A stretch of 64,000 nt of DNA from contig CAZDWJ010000001.1 in assembly GCA_964509195.1 (NCBI GenBank), forward strand, positions 124,001-188,000, read 5' to 3'. The notes under the pieces are model-generated. The model ran no database searches. It was given only the letters and a program-made list of their open reading frames with translations, and was not told the DNA's origin. The translations under genes and the position numbers were made by a program. Origin of the DNA: UBA4802 sp964509195 (lineage in GTDB: Bacteria; Spirochaetota; UBA4802; UB4802). How positions within the stretch are numbered: the first letter of the stretch is position 1; every line of letters starts with the position of its first letter. Shown piece by piece: positions 44,792 through 53,071 of the stretch.

Positions 44792-46177
44792 TTATTTTAT
44801 TTTTTCTTTTGTAGCCAGTATTTCTAAAACTTTCTTTTCGTCATACTTCATAAAAAGCAGCAGTCCAGCAACACAGAAGAAGAACGCTACTACACATGTC
44901 AAACGTACACCACTATCGTTCTCAGGTGTCTTCCCCAGCAATATTAGTGAAGGAAACATGAGTGCTGCAATCATCTGACCCATCTTTGACATGAAGGTGC
45001 GTGCGCCAAAGAAAATACCAGCTTTAAAATTTCCTGTCTGTATTCCATCTGCTTCAGCAATATCGGCTATGATGGCATTGGGCAAAATTCCAAAAATTGC
45101 CAGTGGCAAAGATGTCATAACAATAACTATCAGGCCCTGCACATTTTTATCAAGAGGAAACCATCCTAACATTGCAGCAACCACATACACAGATGAATAC
45201 AGCACAAACGCAAAAATCAGTAAATTTTTCTTACCAAGCTTCTGTGCAATCAAATTAACCGGAACATAGAAAATAAAACTTAAGGCAAATAAAATGATCA
45301 TATACTGGGAATATACCGCTTTATCCAATTGCAGAAGCACTGTAACATAGTATACAAGCCCGGTTGTGATGAATGTCAATGCAACCCAGTATGCAAGATC
45401 TGAGATAGTAAAGAATAAAAAGTTTTTGTTTTTGAATGCTGAGCGCAGTGCCTCAAAGGTGCTTTCATTTGAAACTTTTGGTTCACAATAGCGCCGTTCA
45501 TCAATGAAAATTACCGGCAGATACATTAAGATAAGCGATACACCACCAAAGATAAGCATAACAACTTGAAATGCTTTTGTTGAACTATATCCATAAGTGT
45601 TTTCAAACATAGACTGCAATGCTACAGCCTGTGAGCCAACCGCAAATCCAATTGCCCAGGTTATTGATATCAATGTACTTAAAAATAATCGTTCATTTGG
45701 GTTATGTCCTAATTCAGACATCCATGCAAAAAATGGGGTTACATACATTGTCATAAACCAGTAGAACAGTGTAATTACAACAAAAAGCCACACGGAATTC
45801 CATAATGATATTTCATTTACCGGCGGCATGAATGCAAGCACTCCAAAAAGTGCAAAGGGGAAGGCTCCTATGGCTAAAAATTTTCGCCTTCGCCCAAAAA
45901 GCGAGCGTGAACGGTCTGACATTGTTGCAATGAGTGGATCGGTTATTGCATCCCACAGTCTTCCAAATGCATAAATAATTCCAATGATAGTAAGTACACC
46001 AATTACATATCCCTGGTATATATATGCCGGGAATATAACTTTATCCCCTGATTCAGGTGGTAGGTAAAAATATATCAATAAATTACCAACACTGAATGAA
46101 GCTAATGACCAGCCTAATTGTCCTAATGCATACATAATTTTTTTCCACAACGGTAACGACTCAACTTTGTATTCCAT
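44792..46177 (-). CDS. MFS sugar symporter, GPH family
   Basis: A 461-aa inner-membrane transporter with 12 predicted helices. It has the glycoside-pentoside-hexuronide signature: WKKIMYALGQLGWSLASFSVGNLLIYFYLPP at the N-terminus, AFGRLWDAITDPLIATMSDRSRS, and the GRRRKFLAIGAFPFA loop. These carry sugars or glycosides with Na+ or H+. A good GAGGGG ribosome site precedes ATG. Preceding spacer holds a 16-bp palindrome (ATATCG-ATAA-CGATAT) about 145 bp upstream. Confidence 0.88.
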   Translation of the reverse strand: MEYKVESLPLWKKIMYALGQLGWSLASFSVGNLLIYFYLPPESGDKVIFPAYIYQGYVIGVLTIIGIIYAFGRLWDAITDPLIATMSDRSRSLFGRRRKFLAIGAFPFALFGVLAFMPPVNEISLWNSVWLFVVITLFYWFMTMYVTPFFAWMSELGHNPNERLFLSTLISITWAIGFAVGSQAVALQSMFENTYGYSSTKAFQVVMLIFGGVSLILMYLPVIFIDERRYCEPKVSNESTFEALRSAFKNKNFLFFTISDLAYWVALTFITTGLVYYVTVLLQLDKAVYSQYMIILFALSFIFYVPVNLIAQKLGKKNLLIFAFVLYSSVYVVAAMLGWFPLDKNVQGLIVIVMTSLPLAIFGILPNAIIADIAEADGIQTGNFKAGIFFGARTFMSKMGQMIAALMFPSLILLGKTPENDSGVRLTCVVAFFFCVAGLLLFMKYDEKKVLEILATKEKIK

Positions 46178-46321
46178 AGTGTATACCCCTCAAAAAAATT
46201 TTGTTATGCTACACTAGATGCACCATTAATTTTTAAATAACAAAAGCCTATTCTTGTAACAATATTGTGCAAAATGACTTTTGGAGAATGACTTCTTTCG
46301 TCAAATTAAATAATAAATATT

Positions 46322-46337
46322 ATATCGATAACGATAT
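46322..46337. promoter_or_regulatory. Palindromic candidate operator upstream of sugar symporter
   Basis: ATATCG-ATAA-CGATAT lies about 145 bp upstream of the GPH-type symporter start. LacI-family sites are similar in size, but no such regulator is in the window. Suggestive only. Confidence 0.3.
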
Positions 46338-46399
46338 TAACAATTGAAATAAAATCAATCTTTTTTTGATTTTCATTATACAATTTTTACCATTGGACG

Positions 46400-46436
46400 T
46401 GAACACCCCCGCCGGCGTAGACGGCGGGGGTGTTCA
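46400..46436. terminator. GC-rich hairpin after acyl-CoA synthetase gene
   Basis: A 15-bp perfect stem TGAACACCCCCGCCG / CGGCGGGGGTGTTCA with a 7-base loop, far richer in G+C than its surroundings. It lies 30 bp after the acyl-CoA synthetase stop on the minus strand. T content behind it on that strand is low, so it may be a strong hairpin without a classic U tract. Confidence 0.6.
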
Positions 46437-46465
46437 ATATTTTATATTATGTTCCCATAATGGTA

Positions 46466-48577
46466 CTACGAAGCATGTGAAGCTACTCTTTGCTTCTGTA
46501 AAAATATACGGGCATCAACTGCCATGCATCCTCTGGGATATACCATAACAGGGTTGCACTCGATATCTGTAATTTCATCAACTGAAGCAATTATCTGGCT
46601 TACTCTAATGATAACATCACTCAGCGAATTGGCATCAAGTGGTTCCTTGCCTCTGAAACCCTCAAATAACCTGGCTGCTTTTAACTGATGTATCATATCC
46701 AAAGCCTCCACTCGTGTAACAGGTGCAAGGCGTATAGCAACATCTTTGAATAATTCAACGTATATGCCTCCCAATCCAGCAAGAATTATCGGTCCAAAAA
46801 CTGGATCCTTTTTTGCCCCTACAAAAAATTCTGTTCCACTCGCTGCCATAGTGTGGACATACATACCAACAAACTGTGCATTGGGATTATACTCATATAA
46901 TGATCGCTGCATACCTTCAAAAATACTTTTAAGTTGTTCTTTATCTACAATAGTAAGCTTAACACCTTCAACTTCAGTTTTGTGAATAGCATCCGGCGAT
47001 ACTATCTTGGCCGCAACAGGAAAAAGGAATTCTGTCTTTTCAATTTCATCTACAGAATGGATCAATGTCCCGTTTACTATCGGTACTCCTACCCTTTGAC
47101 AAAACTGAATGGATTCATGCAACAATGGGTCTCTGTTTTCCTGTAGAATTGTATCAAAATATTTCATGTGTTCTTTTATTATATTAGTATTGCTGTCTAC
47201 AATGCCTCTGTTAGCCTGCATTGCTTTCTTTTGATAGTAATCTGCTGATATGGCAAGTGCGTGTGCAGCACTGTAGGGTGTAGTAAAAATTGGCATGGGA
47301 TGATTCATATTAATATCAAGCAACTCTTTTGCATCAGAAATCATCGCCACCATCACCGGTTTATTGTATTCTTTTACCAACCGCTCCACGGTATCAAGAA
47401 ATGTACGCGACATACCTGCTTCGTATTCTGACTGGTACAGATGATTGAATAAAATTCCATCCACCTCGTCCAGTTTTATCGTCTCTTCCACTATTTTCCC
47501 AAATATCGTGTAATCAAATATTTCCCCTAAATCCAGTGGATTTTGATGTGAAATAACACGCGTTTTATAAAGGCTGCGGATAGTATTAATATAGCTTTCA
47601 GGAAATGTAATGAGATTAAAATTATATTTTGCACACGCATCAGCCGAAATAACTGCATGCCCTCCTGAGCGTGACAGGACCGCCACATTCCTTCCTTTCA
47701 TTGGGGGAAGCTGCATTGCCTTAACAGCTTTAATAACTTCTTCCTCATCTTCAGCACGTATAATACATGCCTGCGCAAACGCAGCATCAACCACTGCATC
47801 GCTTGCTGACAGCGCTGTTGTATGTGATTGTGCAATCTTTGCACTCATAGGAGATCTGTTTGATTTATGCACGATAATTGGCTTTTCTGAAGTACGGGCT
47901 ATATCAAAGAATTCCCTTCCCCGGTTAAACCCTTCTAAATAGCATATAATAATTCTTGTATTCTCATCATCATTGACAAAATAATTTAAGAAATCAACCT
48001 CATCCAGTAGTAACTTATTGCCGATGCTTACAAATTTGTTTATGTATATATGATTTTCTGGAAGTGCATGGAGATACGTATTGCCCACTCCACCGCTCTG
48101 TGATATCATTGAAACTTCACCTGCAATAAGATCTTTGCGGAAAAACGCAAATGGCATAAACATCTTTTCTTCAAAATTAATGGTACCAATGCAATTAGGG
48201 CCAATGATTTTTATTCCGTAGTGGCGCGCTATATCAAGAACCTGCTGTTCCAGCGACTGCTCCGTGTGTGAAAATTCACTAAAACCACCCGATTCAATGA
48301 CCACATGTTGTATGCCTTTTTTTCCACATTTTTCCAATTGCTCAGGTACAGTCTTTGCTGGCGTAATGATTATGGCTACATCTGGTGTTTCAGGCAAATT
48401 AAGAATATCTTTATATACCGGAATACCCTCAATGTGCCCTTCCTGAGTACTTACTCCATAGAGTTTTCCCCTATATCCCTGTTGAATATTATTTAACAGA
48501 ATAATTTTGCCTAAATTAATCTTTGTCAGTGAAACACCTACAACCACCATACTACCTGGATAAAAAAATGTTCTCAT
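46466..48577 (-). CDS. Acyl-CoA synthetase, NDP-forming (ADP-forming acetate-CoA ligase family)
   Basis: A 703-aa single-chain enzyme with all three parts of the ACD family. CoA-binding Rossmann domain is at 1-135 (FYPGSMVVVGVSLTKIN, VAIIITPA, HVVIESGGFSE). Succinyl-CoA-ligase-like domain is at 150-440 (GEVSMISQSGGVGNTYL, VAVLSRSGGHAVISADAC). ATP-grasp domain is at 480-700 (VAAKIVSPDAIHKTEVEGVKL, FGPIILAGLGGIYVELF, ECNPVMV). It forms ATP (or GTP) from acyl-CoA, ADP and phosphate, releasing acid, or the reverse. It fits energy conservation from acyl-CoA or aryl-CoA. GAGGGC ribosome site. Confidence 0.92.
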   Translation of the reverse strand: MRTFFYPGSMVVVGVSLTKINLGKIILLNNIQQGYRGKLYGVSTQEGHIEGIPVYKDILNLPETPDVAIIITPAKTVPEQLEKCGKKGIQHVVIESGGFSEFSHTEQSLEQQVLDIARHYGIKIIGPNCIGTINFEEKMFMPFAFFRKDLIAGEVSMISQSGGVGNTYLHALPENHIYINKFVSIGNKLLLDEVDFLNYFVNDDENTRIIICYLEGFNRGREFFDIARTSEKPIIVHKSNRSPMSAKIAQSHTTALSASDAVVDAAFAQACIIRAEDEEEVIKAVKAMQLPPMKGRNVAVLSRSGGHAVISADACAKYNFNLITFPESYINTIRSLYKTRVISHQNPLDLGEIFDYTIFGKIVEETIKLDEVDGILFNHLYQSEYEAGMSRTFLDTVERLVKEYNKPVMVAMISDAKELLDINMNHPMPIFTTPYSAAHALAISADYYQKKAMQANRGIVDSNTNIIKEHMKYFDTILQENRDPLLHESIQFCQRVGVPIVNGTLIHSVDEIEKTEFLFPVAAKIVSPDAIHKTEVEGVKLTIVDKEQLKSIFEGMQRSLYEYNPNAQFVGMYVHTMAASGTEFFVGAKKDPVFGPIILAGLGGIYVELFKDVAIRLAPVTRVEALDMIHQLKAARLFEGFRGKEPLDANSLSDVIIRVSQIIASVDEITDIECNPVMVYPRGCMAVDARIFLQKQRVASHAS

Positions 48578-48889
48578 AGCGCCCTCATGTTTTTATAATA
48601 CAATAATACATTTATAACACTATGTTATAGACATATTTTAATAGTCAAGATTTTTAATTATACTTATATTATTTTTTGCATTTTTATTTCCGGTTAAAAT
48701 CCGTCCGCTACGGTAAAATGTAAAATACTGACACAGGAATATAACATGTACATCAAAACATATCCAAACTCATTGCTCACTCTCTACATCATCTGATCGT
48801 TATGTGGTATTATTTGATGTACAAACCGTGCCACCTTTTAAAGATAATCTGAGGGTTTAAATTTTTTATTGTGATAATGAATTTTGTCA
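48578..48889. other. Spacer upstream of TetR gene
   Basis: A+T-rich and intergenic, 312 bp. Holds the promoter of the acyl-CoA synthetase on the minus strand (not resolved). No ORF, repeat or RNA structure supported. The stretch 48890-48942 that follows carries the TetR promoter and palindrome described separately. Confidence 0.4.
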
Positions 48890-48942
48890 TTGACATATTT
48901 TAACACACATTATAAATGAACATTTAAACAGTATATTCATTT
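48890..48942 (+). promoter_or_regulatory. TetR-gene promoter with overlapping palindromic operator
   Basis: TTGACA (48890-48895) and TATAAA (48911-48916), 15 bp apart, form a likely promoter. An inverted repeat, AAATGAA (48914-48920) / TTCATTT (48936-48942), covers the -10 region and start site. This is where a TetR-type autorepressor would bind. There is no obvious ribosome site before ATG at 48956. Confidence 0.5.
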
Positions 48943-48955
48943 ATTCATTAAAACA

Positions 48956-49537
48956 ATGAGAAAGAAAGAAAACACTGAAAAGATATTTTCTGCCGCACTG
49001 AAGGTTTTTTCCAAATACGGCTATAAAAAAACCACTGTTGAGGATATAGCTAAAGAACTCAATATGACTAAAGGCAATCTGTATCTGTATGTTAAAGATA
49101 AAAAAGACCTTTACCATAAGGCTGTTAAGTTTGCACTTTTGCGCTGGCAAGATTACGTTCGCCAGGCAATCCATAATGAATCAGATCCTCGCAATAAGTT
49201 TCTTACCATGTGCACCAAAGCAGTTGAATATCTGTCAATTGATGCTGATTTCCGCAATATTCTGGTACATGACCCCGAAATATTTCCCATGTTCACCAAC
49301 AAAGATCCCTACGAGCGTATTAATAACAACTCAGTAAATATGATAAAAACTATTTTAAAAGAGGGCATCCAACAAGGAGTGTTTCGCAAGGTAAACGTGT
49401 CAGCCATGTCAAAAGCAATCTTTTCTATTTATAAAATGTTTATTATCCGTATGTACATACGCAGTGAAGCAAATCAGGTACGCACAATGTTTGAGCAAAC
49501 GCTGGACCTTATTACACAGGGCTTGTTTAAACATTAA
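48956..49537 (+). CDS. TetR/AcrR-family transcriptional regulator
   Basis: A 193-aa regulator. The N-terminal HTH is clear: IFSAALKVFSKYGYKKTTVEDIAKELNMTKGNLYLYVKDKKDLYHKAV, with the recognition helix at MTKGNLYLYV. The C-terminal ligand-binding helices are divergent (residues 60-193). Such regulators respond to small hydrophobic ligands. Its likely targets are its own promoter (overlapping palindrome), the divergent acyl-CoA synthetase and the SCP2-like gene 42 bp downstream; these are inferences from layout. Confidence 0.9.
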   Translation: MRKKENTEKIFSAALKVFSKYGYKKTTVEDIAKELNMTKGNLYLYVKDKKDLYHKAVKFALLRWQDYVRQAIHNESDPRNKFLTMCTKAVEYLSIDADFRNILVHDPEIFPMFTNKDPYERINNNSVNMIKTILKEGIQQGVFRKVNVSAMSKAIFSIYKMFIIRMYIRSEANQVRTMFEQTLDLITQGLFKH

Positions 49538-49579
49538 CTGTATAAATCTTTTTTATTCTAATTCTTTTGGAGGTGATGT

Positions 49580-49981
49580 ATGCCACAGGAATTTATATAT
49601 TTAACATCTGAATGGCGTGATGAGGCAGAAAGGCGTTTGAAAAGCGAACTAACCCCTGAAAAAATGAATTTCATAACGTCATCAATGTCAAATATCTATA
49701 TGAACTGCCCGGGGGGTGCAAGCAAATATTTATTCTTTAAATTTGTTGATGGTGCATTAGACACCTTAGAGCTGGGGGAAGGCGAGCCTCCCGAAGCCGA
49801 ATTTAGAATTACCGGTGACTATCAGACATTTGCAATGATCTCACGTGCTGAGTTAGGATCGCAGAAGGCACTTATGATGGGAAAATTAAAATTGAAAGGC
49901 AATATGGTGAAAGCATTAAAATTGGCAGCCATAGCAGACAGGTTGAACAAGGTATTATCGCAAATACCTGCAAAGTATTAA
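49580..49981 (+). CDS. SCP2 sterol-transfer-domain protein
   Basis: A 133-aa protein matching the SCP2 fold: KYLFFKFVDGALDTLELGEGEPPEAEFRITGDYQTFAMISRAELGSQKALMMGKLKLKGNMVKALKLAAI. These small proteins bind acyl-CoAs and other lipids in a hydrophobic tunnel; in bacteria they often accompany fatty-acid genes. GGAGG ribosome site 7 bases before ATG. It follows the TetR regulator and is probably controlled by it. The 8-bp-stem hairpin at 49992-50013 (no T run) follows. Confidence 0.82.
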   Translation: MPQEFIYLTSEWRDEAERRLKSELTPEKMNFITSSMSNIYMNCPGGASKYLFFKFVDGALDTLELGEGEPPEAEFRITGDYQTFAMISRAELGSQKALMMGKLKLKGNMVKALKLAAIADRLNKVLSQIPAKY

Positions 49982-50086
49982 ATACATAACTATCCTGAAC
50001 ATGATTTCAGGATCTCAGTATAAGTTTAGATTCTGTGACAGGCAGGAGCAATGTTGATACAACATATATTATTCGGAGGAATGTCT

Positions 50087-51313
50087 ATGACATCACGATT
50101 GGAAAATAAAGGACCATATTATATTAACTTTCCGGGTAGAATCGAAGCTATTCAGCAGGAAATGGCAAAAGAAAATATTGATGTGTATTTGGGTTCACGG
50201 TTACGAACGTTATCATGGACTCTGGATGCATTCTGCCCATGGAGAAGTTTTGTTGTCATACCACAGGAAGGTATGCCCACAGCATTTACGTTTGTAATTG
50301 ATGCCGCACGTATTGCCGATGAATCATGGCTTGATGAAGACCACATCTTTGGATTTGTACCGATGGGTGGACAGGATCAGATTGAACTTATTGCTGATTA
50401 TATCAAAGACCTGTTAAAGAATAAGAAGGGAAGAATTGGTGTAGAAAATGGGATGTCCAATTATCTTCCTGAAGGCAACCTCACACACTATGAATATGAA
50501 CGGTTTAAAGATGCACTGCCCAATTATGAATTTGTAGATGCATATACTATAATTGACAAACTGTCCATGATAAAAGATGAGGGTACCATTAACAGATTCC
50601 GCGAAGCATCCCGTATCGTTGATGTGGGTCATAAAGCCGTATATGAAGCCATACGCAATGGAGGCTGGAAAGGTATGACCGAAACTGAGATTGCAGGCCT
50701 TGCAGCGTATGCCATGCGAAAAGAAGGCAGTGAGTGGGAATGGAGTTATACCGGTGGAAATGAAATAGCTTCTGGATACAGAACGGGGCTTGCTGGGGGA
50801 GCATGTACCCCTGCAACTCGCAAAAAATTGCAAGCGGGCGAACCTCTGATGATTGACATTCATGCAATGTTTATGTTAGGTCTGGGGGATCATTCACATA
50901 ACTATCTCATAGCCCCTGTAATGGACCGGCAACGCTGGCATGCACAAAATTTTCTTGATATTGTCAAACTAACACTTGCAACATATAAAGCAGGGATAAC
51001 TCCTTCATTGGTAGCAGAGCAGATGATGGCCTTTGCTGAAGAGCGTGGCTTTGCTGATTACATGGTGCCAGGCTTTGAGCATGGCATAGGCATGATGGGC
51101 GATGAATGGCGCATCGGATTAAATGACGGACCTTTCCCGTTCTGGACCAATCCCGATCACGTATATCAGGAAAATGAATTGTTAATCTGTGCAATGCAGT
51201 ATGCGTGCCCCCAGGACAATATTGGATTCAGATACGAAAATCCAATTGTTATTCATAAAGATGGTTGCGAACCTTTATCAAAATATCCACTCACTATCGA
51301 CGAAATTGAATAG
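50087..51313 (+). CDS. M24-family peptidase-like protein (creatinase/prolidase fold)
   Basis: A 408-aa pita-bread-fold protein (N-terminal domain about 1-150, catalytic-like domain 165-408). Expected metal ligands are seen in MIDIHAMF (Asp), LGDHSHN (Asp), GFEHGIGMMGDE (His) and IGFRYENPIV (Glu). The fifth ligand, Glu of the usual TIEPG segment, is replaced in ICAMQYACP, so the dinuclear metal site may be incomplete as in creatinases. Start: GGAGGA is six bases before ATG at 50087; starts at 50081 and 50051 are alternatives. It precedes yjbQ by 3 bp. Confidence 0.82.
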   Translation: MTSRLENKGPYYINFPGRIEAIQQEMAKENIDVYLGSRLRTLSWTLDAFCPWRSFVVIPQEGMPTAFTFVIDAARIADESWLDEDHIFGFVPMGGQDQIELIADYIKDLLKNKKGRIGVENGMSNYLPEGNLTHYEYERFKDALPNYEFVDAYTIIDKLSMIKDEGTINRFREASRIVDVGHKAVYEAIRNGGWKGMTETEIAGLAAYAMRKEGSEWEWSYTGGNEIASGYRTGLAGGACTPATRKKLQAGEPLMIDIHAMFMLGLGDHSHNYLIAPVMDRQRWHAQNFLDIVKLTLATYKAGITPSLVAEQMMAFAEERGFADYMVPGFEHGIGMMGDEWRIGLNDGPFPFWTNPDHVYQENELLICAMQYACPQDNIGFRYENPIVIHKDGCEPLSKYPLTIDEIE

Positions 51314-51316
51314 CCT

Positions 51317-51733
51317 ATGGCAGTCATTACCAGTTACATATCCATTGCAACACAGGGTCAGGGTGATATTATTGATATCACTCTGGATACCCAAGCGATA
51401 GTTACTGAGAATAAAATCCAAAATGGATTGGCGTGCCTTTTTGTGCACGGATCAACAGCCGCTATCACCACTATTGAGTTTGAGCCAGGATTACAGAAAG
51501 ATATGAATTTATTTTTGGAAAAAATAATCCCCAAAAATGCACACTACCATCATCATGACACCTGGCACGATGATAATGGATCTTCACACCTGAGAGCTTC
51601 CATGATTGGACCATCTATCACAGTACCAATAGTTGATGGAACACTCACATTAGGAACCTGGCAGCAGATAGTTGTCATAGAGTGCGATACCCGGAAAAGA
51701 AATAGAAAAATAGTGGTACAGATAGTATATTAA
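51317..51733 (+). CDS. yjbQ: YjbQ-family (UPF0047) protein, secondary thiamine-phosphate synthase type
   Basis: A 138-aa protein of the UPF0047 family. Seen: GLACLFVHGSTAAITTIEFEPGLQKDM and HHHDTWHDDNGSSHLRASMIGPSITVP, with the clustered histidines of the fold. In Escherichia coli YjbQ shows weak thiamine-phosphate-synthase activity; the true role is uncertain. It starts 3 bp after the M24-like gene. A decayed peroxiredoxin sequence follows in the same frame right after its stop. Confidence 0.87.
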   Translation: MAVITSYISIATQGQGDIIDITLDTQAIVTENKIQNGLACLFVHGSTAAITTIEFEPGLQKDMNLFLEKIIPKNAHYHHHDTWHDDNGSSHLRASMIGPSITVPIVDGTLTLGTWQQIVVIECDTRKRNRKIVVQIVY

Positions 51734-52036
51734 CAAAGCGGTAAAGTTGGGACACTGTATGGTGTCTATAATAGTACTGCTGGTGTTGAAAACCGTGGAA
51801 GATTTTTAATTGACCCTGATGGTATAATCGTTGGATATGAGGTTCTTACACCACCAGTTGGGCGCAATGTATTAGAGACAATTAGACAAATTCAGGCTTT
51901 CCAGTTAGTACGTGAAAGTAAAGGAACGCAGGCAACTCCATCCGGCTGGAGGCCAGGCAAGCAACCCTTAAAACCAGGTCCTGATCTGGTCGTCAAAGTC
52001 TGTGAGGTGTGGACAGTAGATAAAGCCTTTGATTAA
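51734..52036 (+). pseudogene. Peroxiredoxin (AhpC-like) remnant, C-terminal half only
   Basis: Immediately after the yjbQ stop, and in the same frame, comes QSGKVGTLYGVYN, then AGVENRGRFLIDPDGIIVGYE, LTPPVGRNVLETIRQIQAFQ and ATPSGWRPGKQPLKPGPDLV. These match the C-terminal half of 1-Cys/2-Cys peroxiredoxins of anaerobes. The N-terminal half with the peroxidatic Cys is missing, and there is no start codon with a ribosome site. The 3' end is intact to TAA at 52034-52036. This is a deletion relic of ahpC. Confidence 0.85.
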
Positions 52037-52110
52037 TATCAAAAAAATACTTGATTTTTTTAAATATTATATTACAATATTATCAAATAGATTGTATGTG
52101 ATAATTAAAC

Positions 52111-52126
52111 TATCAAACATTTGATA
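52111..52126. promoter_or_regulatory. Palindrome at deacetylase start
   Basis: TATCAAACATTTGATA: 7-bp arms with a 2-bp centre, ending 3 bp before the ATG at 52130. A related half-site ATTATCAAATAG lies 25-30 bp upstream. Likely an operator or dimeric-protein site; no regulator was identified. Confidence 0.4.
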
Positions 52127-52129
52127 ATT

Positions 52130-53071
52130 ATGAGCTATACAGCATATTGTTTTCATCCGCACTATCTGCACCATAAAACAGGGGATTCACATCCTGAATC
52201 CCCCAAACGTCTTGAAATACTTGATAAATACATACGCAGTAACAGCAATTACTCTTCCTTGCTCTATGTACAACCACGGAAAGCTGAACCAGATATTTTA
52301 TTATATGCACATGACCCTGAGTATGTCCAGATGATAGCCAATGCAAAACCAAACGGGATCACCTGCATCGATGGCTACGATACTGTCATATCCGATGAAA
52401 CATATGATGTATCATTATGGGCAATTGGAGGTATACTTGAAGTATGCGACTATATACTTGCTGGTGAGGCTGCCAATGGATTCTGCGCTATACGGCCTCC
52501 TGGACATCATGCTGAGATAGCTCAGGCAATGGGGTTTTGCATTTTTAACAATGTTGCTATCGTTGCCCGCTATCTCCAATATAAATACAATATTCAAAAG
52601 ATTGCTATAATTGATTGGGATGCCCATCATGGCAATGGTACTCAGCATATCTTTGAAGCTGATCCTTCAGTATTTTACATAAGCCTGCATCAATTCCCCT
52701 TTTATCCTGGTACAGGCAGCGTGGATGAGATTGGAATTGGCCCTGGATATGGCTATACTATGAATATACCTATGAATCCTGGTAGCGGCGATAAAGCATA
52801 TAAAAGTGCTTTTACTGAGATAATACTCCCTGCACTGGAACATTTTAAGCCCGAATTTATTTTAATTTCAGCAGGTTTTGATGCGCATAAAAGCGATCCT
52901 CTTTCATCCCTGAATCTATCTAGCGGAGCATACTATATGTTCACTCGTATACTCATGGATGTAGCATCGCGGTATGCTAACAATAGGATAATTGTGGTTC
53001 TTGAAGGTGGGTATGAAATACATTCAATGACAGAAAGTGTGGACTATGTATTGAAAGCTTTAATGGAATAA
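52130..53071 (+). CDS. Histone-deacetylase-family amidohydrolase
   Basis: A 313-aa zinc hydrolase of the HDAC/acetylpolyamine amidohydrolase family. Seen: HKTGDSHPESPKRLE, the charge-relay IRPPGHHAE, zinc ligands in IDWDAHHGNGT (Asp, His) and ISAGFDAHKSDPL (Asp), and LEGGY with the transition-state tyrosine. In bacteria these deacylate acetoin-related or acetyl-polyamine substrates or proteins. ATG at 52130 is preferred to an upstream TTG at 52121. Convergent with the capA-like gene (stops adjacent). Confidence 0.92.
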   Translation: MSYTAYCFHPHYLHHKTGDSHPESPKRLEILDKYIRSNSNYSSLLYVQPRKAEPDILLYAHDPEYVQMIANAKPNGITCIDGYDTVISDETYDVSLWAIGGILEVCDYILAGEAANGFCAIRPPGHHAEIAQAMGFCIFNNVAIVARYLQYKYNIQKIAIIDWDAHHGNGTQHIFEADPSVFYISLHQFPFYPGTGSVDEIGIGPGYGYTMNIPMNPGSGDKAYKSAFTEIILPALEHFKPEFILISAGFDAHKSDPLSSLNLSSGAYYMFTRILMDVASRYANNRIIVVLEGGYEIHSMTESVDYVLKALME

